Shown here in pieces: positions 18,264 through 27,137 of a stretch of 64,000 bases of DNA. This stretch comes from Maridesulfovibrio bastinii DSM 16055. Lineage in GTDB: Bacteria; Desulfobacterota; Desulfovibrionia; Desulfovibrionales; Desulfovibrionaceae. The stretch is from NCBI RefSeq assembly GCF_000429985.1, contig NZ_AUCX01000007.1:178096-242095 (forward strand), written 5' to 3'. The position numbers and the translations under genes are program-made. The notes beneath the pieces were generated by a model that worked only from the letters and a program-made list of their open reading frames with translations, was not told where the DNA came from and did no database searches. Position 1 is the stretch's first letter. Every line of letters begins with the position of its first letter.

Positions 18264-20477
18264 TTATTTATGAGTGTTTATGCTTTCAATCGTTACCAGA
18301 GGTTCTCCGGCTTTGTTCCTGACTCCATATATAAGCCAGTAGTCACCTTGAGGTACTTTCATTTCCCAAATATGATTTTCAGTGTTGTATCCTCCTGAAA
18401 TTGAGTTTTCGACTATTTTAAATAAAACACCTGATACAACTTTTGAGAGCGTAAAATCTTTGAAATATTCAGGGTAACGGTCATTCTTATTCATTTGAGA
18501 AACATCAAAAGTAATTTTAGGCCATTGCCCATAGTAAAAAGAGCTTTTTTCGGTTGCATTAAATTGTCCTAACAGCTCAGGATGGTCAGGATACATCGGC
18601 TTCCATTTTTTACCGTTATAAAATTCTATCCAGTTCTGTTCTGCTAGATCACGAGCCGGAATACCAAAGCTCCTTAAGGCTGCAACAGCAAAAAGCCTTT
18701 TTTCAGAATCTTCTGAATAACAACCACTGTTAATTATTCCAACAGGTGTCAGAGCACAGCCAAGCGGACCTCTGGGAATTTTTTCAAGCAGGGAACATCT
18801 GGTGTTTATTGCGGCAGGAGTTCTGTTTTCGGGTTTAATGCTGTGTCTGAGGATTTCACGCCAGTGTGAAGGCTGTTCATATTTTATCCGGGGATTTAAA
18901 ACGTATTTAAGAAAAATTTCATCACTGTAAGTTATGCCGGAAGCCGAAGCCTCTTTGCGTGCCTGTATTGCTGAAAGTAAATTTTTAAGCAGTTGCTCTG
19001 CCGTATAGGAACACAGGTCTGCCGTAGCCATCTCATCAAGCATTTTATAATAAAGACTGAGGTCTTCAGGCGGGCAGCTTGTCGCCGCGTATAAAATTTC
19101 CGGAAGGTTGAGGCCAGCTCTGGCAAGAGTGTCGGCATGTGCTTTGTTAAATTGTAGGGCGGATTTTTTTATGGCCTCAAATTTTTTATTTCTGATGCCT
19201 CTAATTTTATTAAGCTCGGTTTTTCCAATTCCTTTCGTCTTTTTGCCGGAATTTTTGGTGGATTGCAGGTCCGCATAGTTGAATCCGAGCAAATGCTGCC
19301 CGGATATGGAATCATGCGAGTTCAGTTTTAAATTTACCGCTGCTCTGCATTTTTGTTTTCCCGGTATCCATGTTGAAAATTTAAAGGCTGATTTTCCTTT
19401 CAGTGAAGTTGAAATCAGCACTGATCCCGGTCCTAGCTTTATCTCCGTCTTTCCGTTGCTATCGGTTTTAAGTGCAAGAACACCTGCAAAAGAGCCGTAA
19501 TTGTAAACAGAAATATATACCGGCCCGGATACAGGTTTATTGTCTTCATCAACCACGGTTATGCGCATCGGGCTTACCGGAGCATATTTCGCTGTAGTAT
19601 TGAGAACAGTGCAACCGAAAGTCTTTTTTATGACTGGGAATACAGGATATTTCAGATCACCGTAAGCGTAGGACATAATCAGCGGAGCTTTGCGGACCGA
19701 TTCGCTGAACCATGCCTGATCAAGACCGAAGGTTGGATTTGCGGATTCAAGATAATGCCATCCTGTCCCGGTTAATACTTCTGTCCATGTGTGGTTGTCA
19801 TTGGTGTGCTGCCATGCGGGAACCATGGCTTGCCGCGCTGGAATTCCTGCCGAACGGAGCGCACAGACCAGCAGTATCACCGCTTCTTCACATCTGCCTA
19901 CACCTCTGTTTATGGTCATAGACGGGCTTTGATCCCACCTCTGGGTGGACTTGAAATCCGTTTTTTCAAAACACCAGCGGTTTATTTTTAAAATGGCCTG
20001 ATTAATATCTTTGCAGCTGGCCACAAGCGGCATAATTTCTTTGAAAAAAGGTCTGCGCCAGTTGCATGCTTTTTCCTGTGAAACACGGTGCGGTAGCACA
20101 TAATGGAGAAAGTCTGACCATGATACATCCTTACCCCAAGGCATGGTCCGTCTTGCAAGTAAGGCAAAGTTAATATTATCTATGAGCGTTTCAGCTTTAA
20201 TTGAGGATCTGTCACCCGGGGGCAGGTTGGCAATGAGAAACTTGGCGCACTGCATCTTTTCCGGATACCCTTTGCAGGTATCCAGAACCTTTTGCAGTTC
20301 TTTGCTGTTGCTGCCGGATGTCTCAAGAACAAAATCAATGGAGCTGTTCTCCGGTGACCAGCCCTTAAAGTTATATTTATGCTGCCCTCCTGCGCATCCG
20401 CAATTCAGGAGGGCAACCGCTAAAATAAGCGGAATAAGAATCAGAGCTGATTTTTTTCCTTTTAGCAGAATCTGCAT
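18264..20477 (-). CDS. Lipoprotein with tandem transglutaminase-like domains, second copy inactive
   Basis: The 737-aa protein has a signal sequence ending in LLNCGC, a likely lipid-attachment site. The first transglutaminase-like core (about 65-250) has Cys196 (GRCEEAV), His229 (DNHTW) and Glu244 (LESANP). A middle beta-rich carboxypeptidase-regulatory-like segment follows (about 300-390). A second copy of the whole unit follows (about 465-640), recognisable by parallel motifs such as FLxYVL, ALRSxGIPAR and a Trp-x-Glu strand. In it the three catalytic positions read Asp590, Gln614 and Tyr629. Its start overlaps the end of the acyl-CoA synthetase gene by 16 bases. A protease, amidase or scaffold role in the envelope is possible. 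Confidence 0.8.
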   Translation of the reverse strand: MQILLKGKKSALILIPLILAVALLNCGCAGGQHKYNFKGWSPENSSIDFVLETSGSNSKELQKVLDTCKGYPEKMQCAKFLIANLPPGDRSSIKAETLIDNINFALLARRTMPWGKDVSWSDFLHYVLPHRVSQEKACNWRRPFFKEIMPLVASCKDINQAILKINRWCFEKTDFKSTQRWDQSPSMTINRGVGRCEEAVILLVCALRSAGIPARQAMVPAWQHTNDNHTWTEVLTGTGWHYLESANPTFGLDQAWFSESVRKAPLIMSYAYGDLKYPVFPVIKKTFGCTVLNTTAKYAPVSPMRITVVDEDNKPVSGPVYISVYNYGSFAGVLALKTDSNGKTEIKLGPGSVLISTSLKGKSAFKFSTWIPGKQKCRAAVNLKLNSHDSISGQHLLGFNYADLQSTKNSGKKTKGIGKTELNKIRGIRNKKFEAIKKSALQFNKAHADTLARAGLNLPEILYAATSCPPEDLSLYYKMLDEMATADLCSYTAEQLLKNLLSAIQARKEASASGITYSDEIFLKYVLNPRIKYEQPSHWREILRHSIKPENRTPAAINTRCSLLEKIPRGPLGCALTPVGIINSGCYSEDSEKRLFAVAALRSFGIPARDLAEQNWIEFYNGKKWKPMYPDHPELLGQFNATEKSSFYYGQWPKITFDVSQMNKNDRYPEYFKDFTLSKVVSGVLFKIVENSISGGYNTENHIWEMKVPQGDYWLIYGVRNKAGEPLVTIESINTHK

Positions 20478-22861
20478 CTGAAATTCTCTGCATAAATACG
20501 GCAGTCCAGATATTTTCCAAGTGCGGAAACAGCCCTGTCACAAGACCTGAATACAGCAACTCCCTTGTCTTCAAGACGTTGAACAAGTTCGTCATAAAGT
20601 CTTCCTGCATCCACAACTGCAATTACCGGTTTTGGACAATCTGCAACAAACTCAGGCATGAGATTGGCAATACTTTCAGGAGAATCAATGGAATCATTTT
20701 CCCTTATACCTGCCGGGAGAGACTGCACGGCTGGTGAAATCGCATCAAGGCTCAGTACAATGCCATCTACATCAGGATCAGCCGCAGCAATTGAAGCCAT
20801 TTCCACATGCATGCGGTCGTTTGAAGCAGGATTGATATCGAGCGGGTTTTTAGCTGTTACAAGAGAATCGAGGCGGGCTTTTTTCAGCAGATCATTCATG
20901 CGTTCAAGGGTGGATTCACTGAATTCAGCCATACGCATTGTAAAGTCATCACCCTGAATGTTGTCAGCCATGCCCACAGCTTCAAAACCGGCTCCGCTGA
21001 TTGCCGCAAAGCTGTTGCCGTATGTTTTTTTACCGTGAAAAAGGTTGGCCAGAAGGTAGAGGTCCATAAACTGGGTGAAGTTATCGGCAACCATTGCCCC
21101 GGCCTGCTTTACACATGATTCGCAGACCATGTAATCCCCGGCTACGGATGCGGTATGTCCGGATGTTGCTCCGCGTCCTTCAGGTGTTCTGCCGGCCTTA
21201 TAAAAGACAACTTCTTTTCCGGCTATAACCGCTTTGCGCACAGCTCTGCAAAAGGCCAGACCATCCATATCATTAAAGCCTTCCATATATACGGCAATGA
21301 CATCCAGATCATCCTGTTTGCAGCACCATTCCATAAAATCTCCGGCAGTAAGATCTGTCTGGTTGCCTATTGAAATCATATAGGCAGGATCAATCTGGGA
21401 CATTTTACTTACTCTGGTCACAAGGAAAGCGCCGCTCTGACTGATAAAAGCCGATCTTTTACCAAGTGTGGAGCTGCCCTTTTTGCCCAGCTTTTCGGGA
21501 GGTATGAAAATTGTGTCGTATCTGCCTGATCTTGAGCGTATGCCGAGGCAATTGGCTCCCACAAAAACCGGACCACCGTCTTCATCAAGATGCGCTTCGT
21601 TGATACGTTTTTTTAGTTTTGCGGCCAGTTCTTCGCTCTCGCGGGTTTCTCCAATTCCTCCGGGAATCAGCATTACTGAATTCGCCCGTTTATTATCAAT
21701 CAGATCATTGGCCAGTTCAGGAACCTGTCCTGCAGATATTGCGACTATGAAAAGGTCGACAGCTTTTTTAAGAGATGCTGTATCCGGGATGCATCTGACC
21801 CCGTCGATCATATCCGCACCTTTTTTGATCAGGGTAACTTTTTCTTTTGGAAATCCTTTGCCGAGAACATTGTTGAGAATAATTCTGCCGAAATTCATGC
21901 GGGTGGCAGATGCTCCGATAATGGCAATTGATTCCGGTTGCAGAAGGCGGCTGATTTTATTGAAAGGTCTGCTGTTGGGAATTTCACGGACTCTTGAAAA
22001 GCGGCAGATACCATCCAGTGGAACCATCTGATAATCAGTAAAAGCAAAGGGGTTCACTTCAAGTTCATCAAGAATGAATTCAGATTTACTGCCTGCAGGG
22101 GAAAAATAATTCCCCATCATAATAAATGAATTGAAACATTCGATGAGCTGATCATCGGAGATTATCCGCTGCTGTCCTCTGGTTGCACCGGATAGTTTTT
22201 CATAGGCAATTGTTTTTTTAAACAGTCTGAAAAAGTCTTTTCCGTTAGTGAGTTCAGTGGAGGCGGAGACAACGGCCAGTCCTTTGCGGAATCTTTTAGC
22301 GTAGAGTTCAGTGTCTGTTCCTCCAAGACCTGCGGTTATGACCATTCCGAATTCCCGGGTGCATCTGAGGCTGACCAGCAGTTCATTACCGAAGGCATTG
22401 GAATCAGGCGGCATGAATTCACACAGCAGAACTCCTTTTATATCTGTTGAAATAGCATCTTTAAGTGATTGCCCGTTAAGCCCTTTGTATTTATCAGGGC
22501 AGTGCAGAGCCCCGGATTCTATCAGTGAGTAATAATTTTCAGGAACTTCATCCATCATTCTCCGCCATGTGGAGCGAATTTTTCCGGGCTGCTTTTCGAC
22601 AATACGAACTCCGCCAAGCTCTGTTTTATGGAATATTGTCGGCGAAACAATTTTAAGGACAGCTTTTTCACCGGGCAGGGCGCACAATTCTTCATTTGAA
22701 GGCCTGCTTCCTTTGATTATGAAAGAAGAGCGTGGAACGGATTCAGCCCCGGAGTCTGAGAGCAGGGTGTAGGTTTCATATTCGTACAGAAAATTTCTGC
22801 CATCGGCTTCAGCCTGTTTCAGGCTTTCAGATATTTTTTCATAATCAATAGAAAATTCCAT
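20462..22861 (-). CDS. ADP-forming acyl-CoA synthetase family protein (ATP-grasp plus CoA-binding/ligase)
   Basis: The 799-aa protein fuses the beta-type ATP-grasp domain (about 20-290, with VLKIVSPTIFHKTELGGV) to the alpha-type CoA-binding domain (about 300-430, with IAIIGAS) and the succinyl-CoA-ligase-like domains. The phospho-His motif is SGHTASVAG, and GNQTDL and NPLDI are present. The ATP-grasp part comes first, the reverse of PatZ-type acetyltransferases, and no acetyltransferase domain is attached. It likely converts an acyl-CoA plus ADP and phosphate to the acid plus ATP; the substrate is unknown. GGAG lies about 10 bases before the ATG. Confidence 0.87.
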   Translation of the reverse strand: MEFSIDYEKISESLKQAEADGRNFLYEYETYTLLSDSGAESVPRSSFIIKGSRPSNEELCALPGEKAVLKIVSPTIFHKTELGGVRIVEKQPGKIRSTWRRMMDEVPENYYSLIESGALHCPDKYKGLNGQSLKDAISTDIKGVLLCEFMPPDSNAFGNELLVSLRCTREFGMVITAGLGGTDTELYAKRFRKGLAVVSASTELTNGKDFFRLFKKTIAYEKLSGATRGQQRIISDDQLIECFNSFIMMGNYFSPAGSKSEFILDELEVNPFAFTDYQMVPLDGICRFSRVREIPNSRPFNKISRLLQPESIAIIGASATRMNFGRIILNNVLGKGFPKEKVTLIKKGADMIDGVRCIPDTASLKKAVDLFIVAISAGQVPELANDLIDNKRANSVMLIPGGIGETRESEELAAKLKKRINEAHLDEDGGPVFVGANCLGIRSRSGRYDTIFIPPEKLGKKGSSTLGKRSAFISQSGAFLVTRVSKMSQIDPAYMISIGNQTDLTAGDFMEWCCKQDDLDVIAVYMEGFNDMDGLAFCRAVRKAVIAGKEVVFYKAGRTPEGRGATSGHTASVAGDYMVCESCVKQAGAMVADNFTQFMDLYLLANLFHGKKTYGNSFAAISGAGFEAVGMADNIQGDDFTMRMAEFSESTLERMNDLLKKARLDSLVTAKNPLDINPASNDRMHVEMASIAAADPDVDGIVLSLDAISPAVQSLPAGIRENDSIDSPESIANLMPEFVADCPKPVIAVVDAGRLYDELVQRLEDKGVAVFRSCDRAVSALGKYLDCRIYAENFRCRFC

Positions 22862-22989
22862 TTTTATAAACTCCGGGAACTGACAGGGGTAAAATTGTTA
22901 TTTTATAGCTGTCTGTAAATATAGAGGATGTTTTGGTTAAAATCACTATTAAATATGTGCTAACAGCTTCACTTTAAAAACTAAAGGAC

Positions 22990-23020
22990 ACAAAAAAAGC
23001 CCGGATGGAAATCCGGGCTT
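22990..23020 (-). terminator. Rho-independent terminator after the IscA-like gene
   Basis: A 10-bp stem AAGCCCGGAT/ATCCGGGCTT with a GGAA loop (22997-23020) is followed on the minus strand by a run of T. It lies just beyond the stop codon at 23043. Confidence 0.88.
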
Positions 23021-23042
23021 CTTGGTTTCGCAGTCTTTTGAT

Positions 23043-23357
23043 CTATTCTCCGCAACCGCCGCAGCAGCTTCCGCAACTGCCTTCGGTGTGCTCGAAAACG
23101 AGAGAAGATGAAATGTCAATTCCAATGGGTGTGAGGTCTACTTTGAGAGGTTTTGCCTGCTCGTAAAGTTCTTTATCAACAACAAACTCATAACCGTTAA
23201 CATCAAATTTCTCATCTTCTTCCTTAGCTGTATCAAGTCCCATTGCGAGTCTTGCACCACCGCAACCGGAAGTAACGAAGATACGGATAGGTTCTTTTTC
23301 CTTTCCTTCAAAATGCTGGTCCAGAACCTCTTTTGCACTATCTGTAAGTTCAATCAT
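23043..23357 (-). CDS. IscA/HesB-like iron-sulfur carrier protein
   Basis: The 104-aa protein has the HesB/IscA fold pattern: SAKEVLDQHF, then SGCGGARLAMGLD with the first conserved Cys, and a Cys-rich tail. The tail reads SCGSCCGGCGE, with more Cys than the usual CGCGxSF ending. It probably carries Fe-S clusters or iron to apoproteins. AGGAGAG precedes the start. It is monocistronic with its own terminator, not part of an isc or suf operon in this window. Confidence 0.85.
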   Translation of the reverse strand: MIELTDSAKEVLDQHFEGKEKEPIRIFVTSGCGGARLAMGLDTAKEEDEKFDVNGYEFVVDKELYEQAKPLKVDLTPIGIDISSSLVFEHTEGSCGSCCGGCGE

Positions 23358-23504
23358 GTTTTCTCTCCTGATGAATTATGGTTTAACAAGAGAATATGCC
23401 AGATGTCAGAGTTGTCAACAGATAGACCCAATTTAAAAGTTATGTATTTATTTTTTTAGGGATAAAATGGTTTTTACTATAGATATTATTCGATGTTTGG
23501 GCGG

Positions 23505-24347
23505 CTATTCGAAGTTGATATGTATAAATTTACCCGGAGAGATACCGATATTTTTTTTGAAGTGTCTTGAAAAATGGCTTTGATCAGAAAATCCTGTCTG
23601 CATTGCAGCTTCGGCCGGTGTACAACCTTCCTTTAAAAGCCTGATCGACTGTTCCACACGAAATTTTATGAGATACTCCTGCGGAGATGTTCCGAAATTT
23701 TCAACATAAAGCCGCTGGAGATGGAAAGGGCTGAGACAGGCGACAGCCGAGAGCTCGCTCAAAGTAATTTTTTCGATATAATTTTCTTCCAGATATTTTT
23801 TTGTTCTCAAAAGGGCTTCACTCTGCATCCCAGAAGGAGCCGGAACAGGTGGGTTTCCACAGGCCAGAAGGAGGGCTTTACTTAAAAAAGTGTTTAAAGC
23901 GGCGTCTGAACTAAGACAAACTCCTTCAGTTTCAAGAACCTGAAAAAAATTATTGAAGTCTTTTTCCAGAGATTCATTATAAATAGGAGTCAGTTCGAAT
24001 CCCGGCAGTTCCTCATGAGTGTCGGATATCTGCTCGGCAATGCTTCTCAGCACTTCTGGAGCAATGCATATTGCACGGTATGAGTGGGAGCTGTTTACGG
24101 TTTCAGGGCATGAGGCGGTGCGGTGGGTCAGATTGGGGTTTATAAACAGCATTTGCCCTGAATGACAGTTTAATTTTTTTCCATTTGAGGAGATTGATCT
24201 TGTACCACTGTCAACGCGCAAAAAAACATAGCAGGAATGGGAATGACGTGGAAAACTGTTGAGAATATCAGTTCCGTGCAATGCTGAACCTTTTATGCTT
24301 CCGCTCAGGTTAAAAAATTTTATAGCCTCATCAGGTTTTCCAGTCAT
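23505..24347 (-). CDS. AraC-family transcriptional regulator
   Basis: The 280-aa protein has an N-terminal cupin-type sensing domain (about 15-150, with HxHxxYxF-like HSHSCYVF and the MLFINP turn) and a C-terminal double helix-turn-helix (about 180-280, ending with GFSDQSHFSRHFKKNIGISPGKF). This is the architecture of small-molecule-responsive AraC activators. It lies 24 bases after the cupin gene at 24372 in the same orientation, so the two are probably co-transcribed. Confidence 0.92.
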   Translation of the reverse strand: MTGKPDEAIKFFNLSGSIKGSALHGTDILNSFPRHSHSCYVFLRVDSGTRSISSNGKKLNCHSGQMLFINPNLTHRTASCPETVNSSHSYRAICIAPEVLRSIAEQISDTHEELPGFELTPIYNESLEKDFNNFFQVLETEGVCLSSDAALNTFLSKALLLACGNPPVPAPSGMQSEALLRTKKYLEENYIEKITLSELSAVACLSPFHLQRLYVENFGTSPQEYLIKFRVEQSIRLLKEGCTPAEAAMQTGFSDQSHFSRHFKKNIGISPGKFIHINFE

Positions 24348-24371
24348 TCCTGTTTGATCCCTGCTTAAATT

Positions 24372-24764
24372 TTAAGAAGCTCCGGGGAAAAATTTAGCCA
24401 GAATTACCAGCCCGTTTTCACCAGCGGTCACACTGTGCAGACATCCCTTGGGGATTACAGTCATTCTGCCAGTGGAATAATTCATTTTCTTTCCGGAGAG
24501 ATTTGCTGTTCCCTGACCGCTTATAACTTCATGCAGTTCCCACTGGGCTTCGTGAATATGTTCTTCCAGAGTACATCCCGGCTCGATTTTTACTATATGC
24601 GAGCTGAGTCCGCCATCGGTTTCTGCTGCGCTGAGCAGGTTTTTTAATGCAACTCCTTTGAAGGCGGGATGCTGATTCCATGGCAGATCACAGCAGCTTT
24701 TGCTTTGACCTTCAAATTCGATTGTTCCATTGGAAAATAAGGTTGCGGTTTCATTAATATTCAT
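24372..24764 (-). CDS. Single-domain cupin protein
   Basis: The 130-aa protein has a cupin barrel with metal-ligand motifs in the order EEHIHEAQWELHEV, then TVIPKGCLHSV. An AAAAGGAGATAG site precedes the ATG. Small cupins of this type bind a metal and either an unknown small ligand or an enzyme partner. Pairing with the AraC gene suggests the cupin acts on, or senses, the same compound. The precise function is unknown. Confidence 0.82.
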   Translation of the reverse strand: MNINETATLFSNGTIEFEGQSKSCCDLPWNQHPAFKGVALKNLLSAAETDGGLSSHIVKIEPGCTLEEHIHEAQWELHEVISGQGTANLSGKKMNYSTGRMTVIPKGCLHSVTAGENGLVILAKFFPGAS

Positions 24765-24903
24765 TTCTATCTCCTTTTAAGGTGTTTTTATAAAAGCAGA
24801 ATGCAGAATTTTAATGATCAGGTCTTGAACAATCTTGCTGAATTTAACAGTCTTTTTAATCGTGATAATATAAAAATAATCTGTTCTTACATGTGCAGCA
24901 GAC

Positions 24904-24938
24904 AAAAAAAGCGGAACTCCAGCTGAAGTTCCGCTTTT
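24904..24938 (-). terminator. Rho-independent terminator after the OsmC-family gene
   Basis: A 12-bp stem AAAAGCGGAACT/AGTTCCGCTTTT (24907-24938) gives a T run on the minus strand, 30 bases past the OsmC-family stop codon. Confidence 0.88.
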
Positions 24939-24968
24939 CTTAGTTAGAAAATAGTATCAGTTAAAATA

Positions 24969-25367
24969 TTAAATAATTTCGAGTTCGAAAGAAGGTGGAT
25001 TGATAAGATGTTTTTTCACAGTGCAGAGGTCCACTGACCTGAGCAGTGCGGCTTTATATTTTTCTGGAAAATCTTTTGGAAGATGGAGCTGGTAGCGTAC
25101 TTTCTCAATATGGTTTTTATCTGGATCCATTTCACAGAAAGCTTTCATTTCGAACCCTTCAGTTGAAATGGACCTGCTTTCACAGAATCTTCTGGCATAA
25201 ACAGCTGCGCATGAAGCCAGTGATACCAGAAAAAGTTCAACAGGATTGGGAGCAGAGCCGCTTCCACCTGCTTTTACAGGTTCTTCAACAGCAACAGAAA
25301 AACCGTTTATTTTAGCGTCCAGTTTTTTTCCTTCGCCAAATTCAATGTCGACTGTCATATTCGTCAT
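24969..25367 (-). CDS. OsmC/Ohr-family protein
   Basis: The 132-aa protein carries the two OsmC-family cysteines: one in LVSLASCAAVYARRFC and one in RSVDLCTVKKHL. The family reduces organic hydroperoxides with these thiols; this YhfA-like branch is less studied. CGGAG lies upstream of the ATG. It lies 14 bases after the cysteine-cluster gene at 25382, so the two form a likely operon that ends at the terminator at 24904-24938. Confidence 0.88.
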   Translation of the reverse strand: MTNMTVDIEFGEGKKLDAKINGFSVAVEEPVKAGGSGSAPNPVELFLVSLASCAAVYARRFCESRSISTEGFEMKAFCEMDPDKNHIEKVRYQLHLPKDFPEKYKAALLRSVDLCTVKKHLINPPSFELEII

Positions 25368-25381
25368 TAAACGTTCTCCGA

Positions 25382-25831
25382 TTACTTTCTGGTAATCTTT
25401 TTATTATTTTTCCCTCTGATGGCATTGTCGAGAATTTTTTCAAAATCCTTTTCAGTGCCCATCCTATACCCGCAGGAATCCGCTAGGACTCCGTATTGAA
25501 GAAATATATCCGGTGTAGGGTAATTGCGGCAAAGATCAGGCCTGTTTTCGTGATCTTTACACATACCGTTTTCATTCAGATTTTCGCAGTAAAATTCCGG
25601 CAGCCCGTCGATTTTTGTTCCTGTAACTTTGAACATTCTCAGTTCGGGATGTTCTTCATACATTTTTTTTATCTGACGCTTGGATTTTACCCACTTACCG
25701 TCCACATAGAGGCATATTCTTCTGCAGCATGATCCGCACATATTGCAGGAGCCTCGAACAACCACTTTTAAGCCTCTGCGCCTGAGCATCCATCGGCGAA
25801 GAGGATAAAGTATCTCATTAAGTAGCGACAT
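25382..25831 (-). CDS. YkgJ-type cysteine-cluster protein
   Basis: The 149-aa protein contains the metal-binding cysteine cluster pattern CNMCGSCCRR near residue 30, then FYCENL, MCKDHENRPDLCRNYP and a final Cys (DSCGYRM). This is the zinc- or iron-chelating CxxCxxCC domain family of unknown role. The N-terminus is basic (PLRRWMLRRRGLK). No clear ribosome-binding site is seen. It lies downstream of a structured RNA region with a terminator at 25935-25990 and upstream of the OsmC-family gene. Confidence 0.82.
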   Translation of the reverse strand: MSLLNEILYPLRRWMLRRRGLKVVVRGSCNMCGSCCRRICLYVDGKWVKSKRQIKKMYEEHPELRMFKVTGTKIDGLPEFYCENLNENGMCKDHENRPDLCRNYPTPDIFLQYGVLADSCGYRMGTEKDFEKILDNAIRGKNNKKITRK

Positions 25832-25934
25832 TATTGATAGATTCTGTTTTCAAGTGATAAGTCTACTTGGGTTTTCTTTTCCCTTAGGCCCAAAGATTCT
25901 CTCTGTCCAGTGTCGTTTCTACTTTCACAATGTC

Positions 25935-25990
25935 TTTTAAAAAAGAAAACCCCCGCAACTATGGGGGGTGAAATCCCATGGTTGCGGGGG
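25935..25990 (-). terminator. Strong Rho-independent terminator downstream of the GNAT gene
   Basis: On the minus strand a 15-bp GC-rich stem with one G-U pair (25976-25990 with 25950-25964) is followed by GTTTTCTTTTTT. It lies about 90 bases past the GNAT stop and about 105 bases before the cysteine-cluster gene, so it could end the GNAT transcript or attenuate the downstream operon. Confidence 0.88.
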
Positions 25991-26070
25991 CAGGCAGTGT
26001 TTCCGTTTTTCAACAAGGGAATTGAAGTGCGGACTGCCTGAAAGAATGGTTCTGCCTGTCGGGGCAGAGG
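25991..26070 (-). other. Predicted structured RNA segment (3' UTR, small RNA or leader)
   Basis: Read on the minus strand, two further helices precede the terminator. One is TCTGCC/GGCAGA (26068-26063 with 26056-26051). The other is nested: CAGGCAGT/ACTGCCTG (26040-26033 with 25998-25991) enclosing CCG/CGG and TTCAA/TTGAA. Together with the terminator this gives three consecutive helices in about 120 bases with no convincing coding content. I do not recognise a known riboswitch class. Confidence 0.45.
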
Positions 26071-26076
26071 GAGTGG

Positions 26077-26475
26077 TTATAAGGAACTGAGAAACATTGG
26101 TGATTTGTCTGTATGCTGAACAAAGCCGCATGAAGTATAAAAATTGACTTTGTCTTCCATGGAAATCAAAACCTTACGCGGTATGTCAGCATAAACCTCC
26201 AGCATTTTTCGGGTCAGGGCTTTGCCGATACCCTTTCCCTGATAATCAGGCCTGACAAGGAGGTATTGAAAATAGGCCGTCATGGCAGTGTCGGTAATTG
26301 AATTCATCAATCCTACAAGTTTATTATCGTGCCATGCCGAATAAACACGATGTGAGTTAAAAAGAGCCTTTTTCAGCTTTTCCGGAAATTTTCCTGATTC
26401 CCAGCCAACGGACAGGTACAGGGATTCAAGGTCTGCCGTATTGAAATCTTTAGTCCAGCTGTAGCTTATTTTCAT
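26077..26475 (-). CDS. GNAT-family N-acetyltransferase
   Basis: I choose the ATG at 26475 (132 aa), since GAGG lies 6-7 bases upstream; a GTG three codons earlier overlaps that site. The acetyl-CoA-binding motif A is clear (LLVRPDYQGKGIGKAL), and motif B includes NFYTSCGF. The substrate is not predictable. It is followed by the structured region and strong terminator. Confidence 0.9.
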   Translation of the reverse strand: MKISYSWTKDFNTADLESLYLSVGWESGKFPEKLKKALFNSHRVYSAWHDNKLVGLMNSITDTAMTAYFQYLLVRPDYQGKGIGKALTRKMLEVYADIPRKVLISMEDKVNFYTSCGFVQHTDKSPMFLSSL

Positions 26476-26829
26476 ATCACTCACCTCGTATGATTGATGT
26501 TGATATTGAAATAAATTATCAATTCACGATATGTCCAATATCTTATTTATTATTGAATGATATTTAAAAAGTATTGATGAAGAGAAATGACCCCCAATAT
26601 AAAGTTATGGGAAAATAGTTAATTCAAGCTTAAGAGCAGTAAAAAATCGATAAAAAAGCTATGAAGCATCATAAAAACGAATTATCTTCATAAAATTTTA
26701 TCTATACTGATTTTTTATTGGGTAATGCTTATGTTTGTAATCAATCACTCTTTATAAAAAAAATAGGACAGTGTTGACTCTTATACTCATTTAGATATTT
26801 TCATAAAAAAAATCTAAGAGAGGTTAATC
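26476..26829. other. AT-rich intergenic region upstream of mop, with predicted promoter
   Basis: There is no gene in this roughly 350-base stretch. Near its right end TTGACT (26774-26779) and TATTTT (26796-26801), 16 bases apart, form a plausible sigma-70 promoter for the Mop gene, followed by an AGAGAGG site. Divergent promoter elements for the GNAT gene may lie at the left end. No ModE-type palindrome stood out. Confidence 0.4.
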
Positions 26830-27039
26830 ATGGAAGTAAGCGCAAGAAATCTTATTCCCGGCACTGTAAAAAGTGTAAACATCGGCATGGTCAACGCTGA
26901 AGTTGTTATTGAAGCAGCTCCCGGCGTAGAAATTGTTTCTGTAATCACTAAAGATTCAGTTGAAAGAATGGGCCTGAAAGAAGGCTCAACCGTTAAGGCT
27001 ATGGTTAAAGCTACCAGCGTTATGGTAGTAACCGATTAG
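26830..27039 (+). CDS. mop: Molbindin-like molybdopterin/molybdate-binding protein (TOBE domain)
   Basis: The 69-aa protein is a single Mop/TOBE domain (ARNLIPGTVKSVNIG at the start, AMVKATSVMVV at the end), the length of known molbindins. Such proteins form hexamers that store or buffer molybdate or tungstate, used here for enzymes such as formate dehydrogenase. It has a strong ribosome-binding site and its own terminator. No mod transporter gene is adjacent. Confidence 0.93.
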   Translation: MEVSARNLIPGTVKSVNIGMVNAEVVIEAAPGVEIVSVITKDSVERMGLKEGSTVKAMVKATSVMVVTD

Positions 27040-27052
27040 TCTGATTTTCCTT

Positions 27053-27096
27053 AAAGGTCCGCAAAAGAGTCTCAAGGTTCTTTTGCGGGCCTTTTA
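27053..27096 (+). terminator. Rho-independent terminator after mop
   Basis: A 16-bp stem with one G-U pair (27053-27068 with 27079-27094) ends in CCTTTT, 14 bases beyond the mop stop. Confidence 0.88.
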
Positions 27097-27137
27097 AATA
27101 ATAAAATAAATATATTAACGTATTTTAAAAATAGAAT

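Noticed and set aside
25831..26016. 61-aa minus-strand frame across the terminator at 25950-25990
   Set aside because: It runs through a strong hairpin and T run, so it is very unlikely to be translated.
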